A DNA stretch of 64,000 bases from an uncultured Myxococcales bacterium (GTDB lineage: Bacteria > Myxococcota_A > UBA9042 > DTJE01): contig CAIZWN010000068.1 in NCBI GenBank assembly GCA_903936705.1, forward strand, positions 62,001-126,000, written 5' to 3'. The notes below the pieces were generated by a model that saw only the letters and a program-made list of their open reading frames with translations, made no database searches and was not told the origin of the DNA. Position numbers and translations under genes: made by a program. How positions within the stretch are numbered: position 1 is the first letter of the stretch; the number at the start of each line of letters is the position of its first letter. Of the stretch, positions 60,102 through 64,000 are shown piece after piece.

Positions 60102-61018
60102 CCAAGGCCTCCCTGCACTACGGCAAGAAAGACGTCATCCAGCGTCGGTTCGGCCACCTCGACCTGCAAGGATGGCGCGACATTGCGTGCTGCTGACAGG
60201 ACCGCGGGCAGGTGCGTCGCATCGACCCGGACACGAATGCCGCCCCCAAGAGACTGGACTGCGTGGACACCCGGAAGCGGCCTGACTGCCGCGCCAAGGA
60301 GGGCGGAATTGCCGTGCAGGATTCGGATCTCGCCGGGGGCGTGGGCTGCCTTCAGTTCGGCAGGCGTGCCAAGCACGGCCAGGTGGCCGGCCACCATCAG
60401 ACCGACCCGACGGCAGTACTCGGCTTCGTCCAGGTAGTGCGTGGTCAGGAACACAGTGACCCCGGTTGCGACGCGGCGGCGCACCAGCGACAGGAATTCG
60501 CGGCGTGCTGCGGGATCGACCCCAGCGGTGGGTTCGTCAAGAAACAGGATCCGGGGGTCGTGCAGCAGTGCGTTGGCCAAAGCGACGCGCTGTTGGCGCC
60601 CTCCCGGCAGCGAGGATGTCATGGCTCGTCGATGATCTTGCAGGCCGACCTCTTCGATGACCTTGTCGATGCTGTCCCGCAGGCGACGGCCCGATAGTCC
60701 GTAGGCGCCACCAAAGAAGTCGAGGTTCTCGGCGACGGTAAGATCCGTGTACAGCGAGAATTTCTGGGACATGTAGCCGATGTGGCGCTTTACGGCTTCG
60801 GGATCCTTTGCGACGTCGAAGCCTGCCACCAGAGCCGTGCCGGTGGTCGGGGCCAGCAGCCCGCAAAGGATCCGAATTGTCGTGGATTTGCCGGCGCCGT
60901 TTGCTCCCAGGTAGCCGAAAATCTCGCCCTGGGGAACTTCGAATGAAACGTCCCGAACCGCGTGGAAATCCCCGAACGAGCGGCCAAGGTTCCTGCATTG
61001 GATGATGGCGTCGCTCAC
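60098..61018 (-). CDS. ABC exporter ATP-binding protein (YbhF C-terminal-half-like)
   Basis: 306 residues. Walker A GANGAGKST, Q-loop YMSQKFSLYTDLT and Walker B ILFLDEPTAGVDP are normal. The ABC signature reads LPGGRQQRVALANALL, with Pro in place of the usual Ser of LSGG, an uncommon but known variation. The C-terminal ~80 residues are a regulatory extension. It overlaps the neighbouring ATPase gene by 4 bases. In E. coli YbhF the two nucleotide-binding domains are fused; here they are separate. Confidence 0.85.
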   Translation of the reverse strand: MSDAIIQCRNLGRSFGDFHAVRDVSFEVPQGEIFGYLGANGAGKSTTIRILCGLLAPTTGTALVAGFDVAKDPEAVKRHIGYMSQKFSLYTDLTVAENLDFFGGAYGLSGRRLRDSIDKVIEEVGLQDHRRAMTSSLPGGRQQRVALANALLHDPRILFLDEPTAGVDPAARREFLSLVRRRVATGVTVFLTTHYLDEAEYCRRVGLMVAGHLAVLGTPAELKAAHAPGEIRILHGNSALLGAAVRPLPGVHAVQSLGGGIRVRVDATHLPAVLSAARNVAPSLQVEVAEPTLDDVFLAVVQGGLG

Positions 61019-61956
61019 GTCGCCTCCCCGCCAGGTTCCCGGGCTGCGCGGGAAAGGAACAGGTCCTCGAAACCAGGCGTCAAGCGACGGACGTTTGCCC
61101 CGGCCGCCTCGAGGTCGGCGGCTACGCGATCTGCCTCGCCGCCTTGCACCACGATCCGCAATCCCGAACCCAGTGGCGTCACGGCCTCTACGACGTCGCC
61201 CGCCTGTACCAGCGCGGACTCCAGCGCCTCCATCCCTTCGGGCGAGGCAGGTTCGACGCGCAATACAACGTCGGAGAACCCTGCTACCAGGTCCGCCGGC
61301 CGGCCCTCCAGTACCAGTCGGCCACGGAAAGCCAGGCCGACCATCGAACAGCGCGCCGCCTCGTCCATGTACGATGTGGTCACCAGGATCGCCATTCCTT
61401 GCGACATGAAGTCGGCCAGAAGGTCCCAGAGCTCGCCGCGCGAAACAGGGTCCACTCCGTTGGTTGGTTCGTCCAGCAGCAGCAGGCTTGGCTGATGCAG
61501 CAGCGCGCAGGCCAGGGCCAGCTTCTTGTACATGCCGCCAGACAGCGCGTCGGCGCGCCGATCTCCGAAGGCAGCCAGGCGCGTGATGCCCAGAAGACGT
61601 TCGCGTCGCTGGTTGAAAGTCTTGCGATCAAGACAGAACAGGTCGCCGAAAAATTGCAGGTTCTCGTCTACCGACAAATCACGGTACAGGCCGTATCGTT
61701 GCGGCATGTAGCCCAGTCGCTCGCGCACGCCCGACCCCGGTTCCAGCGGGTCCAGGCCGTCGATTCGTACGGTGCCCTCGTTGGCCTCAAGAAGTCCTGC
61801 CAGGGCGCGTACGGTGGTGGTCTTTCCGGCGCCGTCGGGACCAACCAGCCCGTACAACTGGCCAGGGCCGACCTCGAAGGACATGCCGTTCAGCGCGAGT
61901 GTCGCTCCGAAGTGGTGTTTCAGGCCTGACACGACGGCGATAGGTGTCGATTCCAT
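61015..61956 (-). CDS. ABC exporter ATP-binding protein (YbhF N-terminal-half-like)
   Basis: 313 residues. Walker A GPDGAGKTT, Q-loop YMPQRYGLYRDLS, signature LSGGMYKKLALACALL and Walker B LLLLDEPTNGVDP are all intact. ATG 61956 shares a base with the stop of the membrane fusion protein gene (TGATG), so the longer open frame upstream is not used. It pairs with the following ATPase. Confidence 0.85.
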   Translation of the reverse strand: MESTPIAVVSGLKHHFGATLALNGMSFEVGPGQLYGLVGPDGAGKTTTVRALAGLLEANEGTVRIDGLDPLEPGSGVRERLGYMPQRYGLYRDLSVDENLQFFGDLFCLDRKTFNQRRERLLGITRLAAFGDRRADALSGGMYKKLALACALLHQPSLLLLDEPTNGVDPVSRGELWDLLADFMSQGMAILVTTSYMDEAARCSMVGLAFRGRLVLEGRPADLVAGFSDVVLRVEPASPEGMEALESALVQAGDVVEAVTPLGSGLRIVVQGGEADRVAADLEAAGANVRRLTPGFEDLFLSRAAREPGGEAT

Positions 61957-63017
61957 CAGGATCCTGTCCCGCCCGCGTTTGTCGGCACCAGGCGGACCTC
62001 CACCGGCATTCCCACACGCAAGGCCCCGTCCGGGTTGTCCAAAGCCGCCTCGACAGCATAGACCAGTCGATCGCGATCGCTGCGTGTCTGGATGGTTCTG
62101 GGTGTGAATTCGGCCTCGGGTGAAACACGGCGGACGTGCCCCGTGAAGACCCGGTCCGGCCATGCATCGGCAACCACCTTGACCGCTTGCCCTGGGGCAA
62201 CCTGCCCCAGGTCGGCGTTCGCCACGTAGAACGTGACTTTCGCGTCCCTGGCGTCGGTGATCTCGTAGAGCGTTGCGCCGGGCATTACCACCTCGCCGGG
62301 CTCCCTGGCCCGTACGGTCACCGTCCCGCTAACGGGTGCGACGATCCGGCATTCGGCCTGGAGCACCTTGGTTCGAGCCAGGGTTGCTTCGGCTGCGGCA
62401 ACCTGGCCTTCGGCCACGCGCACCTGTTCGCCGGCCGCGGTGGCTTGCAAACTGGCGGCCTTGGCCTGTTCGCCAGCGGCGTCGGCCATTTCGACGGCGG
62501 CGGCCTTTCGTCGCGACAAATCCTCGGTAGCGGTGTCCAGGTTCTCGCGCTGGGCCGCTGCCATGACGCCGTCTGGCTCAAGGCGTGCCGCCCTGGCTGA
62601 TTGCCGCCGGGCGTTCGTCGCCTGGGCTTCCACGGAACCTACGCTTGTCTTCTGGCTGCGGGCCTGCCGTTGTGCCGCCCTGCCCGAGAACGCCACTGCC
62701 TCGGCCTGGGTCCTTGCGACCAAGGTCTGGGCTCGCGCGGCATCCAGGCGCGCCTGGGTTTCGGCCACCAGAGAGTCCGGTTCGGAACAATCCAGGGTTG
62801 CCAGCAGTTGACCGCTAGTGACCATATCGCCTTCGCGGACCAGCATCGTTGAGATCCTGGCACCCAGGCGGGCCGACGCCTGGACGCGAGTTCCTTCGAC
62901 TATCCCGGACGAGCCGGGAGGTCCCTTCTGCCGTTCGCCCTGACGCGTGACCTTCACGGCCAGCAGTGTCGCCAGGGCCACGGTCAGCACGACCAGGACG
63001 ATGATGAAGCGTTTCAT
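61956..63017 (-). CDS. HlyD-family membrane fusion protein (YbhG-like)
   Basis: 353 residues. One N-terminal transmembrane anchor, then a lipoyl-like half (ASARLGARISTMLVREGDMV), a long Ala/Gln-rich helical hairpin (~95-205), a second lipoyl half (CRIVAPVSGTVTVRAREPG) and a beta-barrel. It bridges the inner-membrane exporter and an outer-membrane channel; no TolC-like gene is in the window. It is coupled to the TetR gene upstream and the ATPase downstream by TGATG overlaps. Confidence 0.88.
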   Translation of the reverse strand: MKRFIIVLVVLTVALATLLAVKVTRQGERQKGPPGSSGIVEGTRVQASARLGARISTMLVREGDMVTSGQLLATLDCSEPDSLVAETQARLDAARAQTLVARTQAEAVAFSGRAAQRQARSQKTSVGSVEAQATNARRQSARAARLEPDGVMAAAQRENLDTATEDLSRRKAAAVEMADAAGEQAKAASLQATAAGEQVRVAEGQVAAAEATLARTKVLQAECRIVAPVSGTVTVRAREPGEVVMPGATLYEITDARDAKVTFYVANADLGQVAPGQAVKVVADAWPDRVFTGHVRRVSPEAEFTPRTIQTRSDRDRLVYAVEAALDNPDGALRVGMPVEVRLVPTNAGGTGS

Positions 63018-63682
63018 CAGGCAGTCTCCTCTTCCGGCGACTGGGCCGGTGTTGATGGCCCTTTCAGGATGCCGTGCAGGAAGATATCTGCCGCCGTAGC
63101 GGCAATGAGATTGATGACCTCGGGCGACCTAGGGCCGACGATCTGGGAGGCCACCGGGTAGGCCAGTTGGTAGAACATCAGCGGACCCATCATGACGACA
63201 AGCGATGCTCGGAGGTCAACGTCCCGCAGCATCCCACGGTCCTTGGCGTGCTGCAGAACAGCAAGAGCAGCCGACTGGTTCAGGCGCACAGGCTCCAGCA
63301 GATCGGCCACGACGGGGCTGTCCTCTCGCAGCAGTTCGGCGAAAATCAGCCGGAAGAAATGGCTGTTGGAATCAAGTTGATGGGCCATTTTCATGATGAA
63401 TTCACGCAGGCGTTGGGGTGACGGAGCCCCACCGGAATCCATGGAAATAATCAGTTCACGGATGGCTTCGATGTGCGGCCGGACAACCTCGCGCAGCAGG
63501 CCTTCCTTCGAACCGAAGTAGTACTTGATCAGTGAAAGGTTGCATCCCGCCTTGGCTGCTATGGCGCGGGTACTGGTTCCGCGGAAGCCGTGGGCGGTGA
63601 ATAGATCTCGGCTGGCGTCCAACAGACGCGACCGGGTGTCATCGTCCCTGCGTGGTGTCGTTTTTGGGCTTCTAGATGTCAT
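63017..63682 (-). CDS. TetR-family regulator (CecR/YbiH-like)
   Basis: 221 residues. The N-terminal helix-turn-helix (STRAIAAKAGCNLSLIKYYF) is the TetR signature, and the C-terminal ligand domain is of the CecR type seen upstream of ybhFSRG-like exporters. It is first in the operon and probably represses it, binding the dyad at 63713-63730. ATG 63682 was chosen; a TTG 36 bases upstream would overlap the operator. The ligand is unknown; E. coli CecR relates to cephalosporin and chloramphenicol sensitivity. Confidence 0.85.
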   Translation of the reverse strand: MTSRSPKTTPRRDDDTRSRLLDASRDLFTAHGFRGTSTRAIAAKAGCNLSLIKYYFGSKEGLLREVVRPHIEAIRELIISMDSGGAPSPQRLREFIMKMAHQLDSNSHFFRLIFAELLREDSPVVADLLEPVRLNQSAALAVLQHAKDRGMLRDVDLRASLVVMMGPLMFYQLAYPVASQIVGPRSPEVINLIAATAADIFLHGILKGPSTPAQSPEEETA

Positions 63683-63712
63683 CGCCGGATGATTCCACTT
63701 TCTGTCGGTGGT

Positions 63713-63730
63713 TGTCAATCAAACGATTGA
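63713..63730 (-). promoter_or_regulatory. TetR operator overlapping the -35 of the exporter operon
   Basis: A perfect inverted repeat TCAATC (63715-63720), four bases, GATTGA (63725-63730). On the minus strand TTGACA (63713-63718) overlaps it and an AATCAT -10 lies 18 bases further on. A bound repressor would block RNA polymerase. Confidence 0.55.
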
Positions 63731-63841
63731 TTACTTGCGGCGGATGGTGCTGTCTGGAACAAATCCCAGTCTTGCCCTGTCCTGCGGTCTCCGTACAATC
63801 GGGCGCACGGTCGGCAACTTCGGCCGAAGGAGGCAGGCAAC

Positions 63842-64000
63842 ATGTCGGAAGCGACCTCGGTGCTGGGAACGTTGGTGCAGGCAATGCTGGAGGGTATCCG
63901 GGACGGGCGTGTGGCCCGGGTCGTTCAGGGGAAGCTGATGCCAGACCTGCAGGCGGCCCTGGAAGAGGGGTTTGTAGACAGGTTCCTCGAGCGTCTGGGC
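63842..64000 (+). CDS. unknown protein, N-terminal part (truncated by window end)
   Basis: The first 53 codons only. ATG 63842 follows AAGGAGGCAGGCAAC with a good GGAGG. The visible part is probably helical (LGTLVQAMLEGIRDGRVARV, MPDLQAALEEGFVDRFLERL) with no signal peptide. The family was not recognised. It is divergent from the TetR gene. Confidence 0.6.
   Translation, partial: MSEATSVLGTLVQAMLEGIRDGRVARVVQGKLMPDLQAALEEGFVDRFLERLG

Noticed and set aside
1-64000. tRNA, rRNA or riboswitch genes.
   Set aside because: None was recognised by eye. A covariance-model scan would be needed to exclude small RNAs.

Overview
The window is GC-rich, densely coded and looks like a member of the Myxococcota or a related former-deltaproteobacterial lineage. 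Evidence: a FrzS-like pseudo-receiver/coiled-coil protein, a secreted protease with Cys-rich EGF-like spacers and a C-terminal tail resembling MYXO-CTERM, MopE-type CDGxDNDCDG lipoproteins, Geobacter-type CxxCH/CX4CH multihaem cytochromes, and many two-component and partner-switching proteins. This assignment is an inference from protein families; no rRNA or tRNA gene was seen.

Layout. (1) 1-8.9 kb is housekeeping: end of an FtsX-type permease and LolD-like ATPase, methyltransferase, holA, a POT/MFS transporter, a DinG-type helicase, rho and an aminotransferase. (2) 8.9-20.2 kb is an insertion. It is flanked by ~112-bp direct repeats that each carry the convergent 3' ends of the aminotransferase and of an HD-GYP gene. 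Inside are transposase relics, a TonB-receptor remnant, a large membrane protein, an acyltransferase-like membrane protein and a 1671-residue papain-type protease. (3) 20.2-23.8 kb (minus strand) holds an HD-GYP response regulator, a kinase with a decayed ATP-binding domain and an orphan ExbB/TolQ protein. (4) 24.0-30.5 kb is a porin-cytochrome conduit: a lipoprotein cytochrome with 36 haem motifs, an outer-membrane beta-barrel and a 13-haem periplasmic cytochrome, implying electron transfer across the outer membrane.

(5) 30.5-38.4 kb is an accessory island and the most notable part of the window. It carries a VapBC pair inserted between duplicated gene ends, a HicBA pair, and a complete diversity-generating retroelement (DGR). 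The DGR consists of a DUF4384-type lipoprotein, an exported caspase-FGE fusion with a variable repeat (VR, 35828-35953), a large hairpin, an HRDC-domain accessory protein, Avd, a reverse transcriptase and a template repeat (TR, 38218-38343). TR and VR align without gaps over 126 bp and differ at 20 positions, 19 of which are adenines in TR. That is the signature of adenine-directed mutagenic retrohoming, and it alters 12 residues in the C-type-lectin-like end of a putative caspase-type protease.

(6) 38.6-49.1 kb (minus strand) is a string of tightly coupled genes: a DsbD-like protein with unusual domain order, ComF, RsfS, a Cys-rich lipoprotein, the FrzS-like protein, PssA, an RsbU/RsbV/RsbW-type partner-switching set, a GGDEF diguanylate cyclase, a DRTGG/BioD-like protein and a second STAS protein. 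(7) 49.4-57.8 kb has two secreted/lipoprotein genes, a TlpA-like thioredoxin, a CheR methyltransferase and two hybrid signalling kinases. (8) 57.8-63.7 kb is a YbhFGRS-like ABC exporter operon ending in a CecR-like TetR regulator with a visible operator. A truncated unknown gene closes the window.
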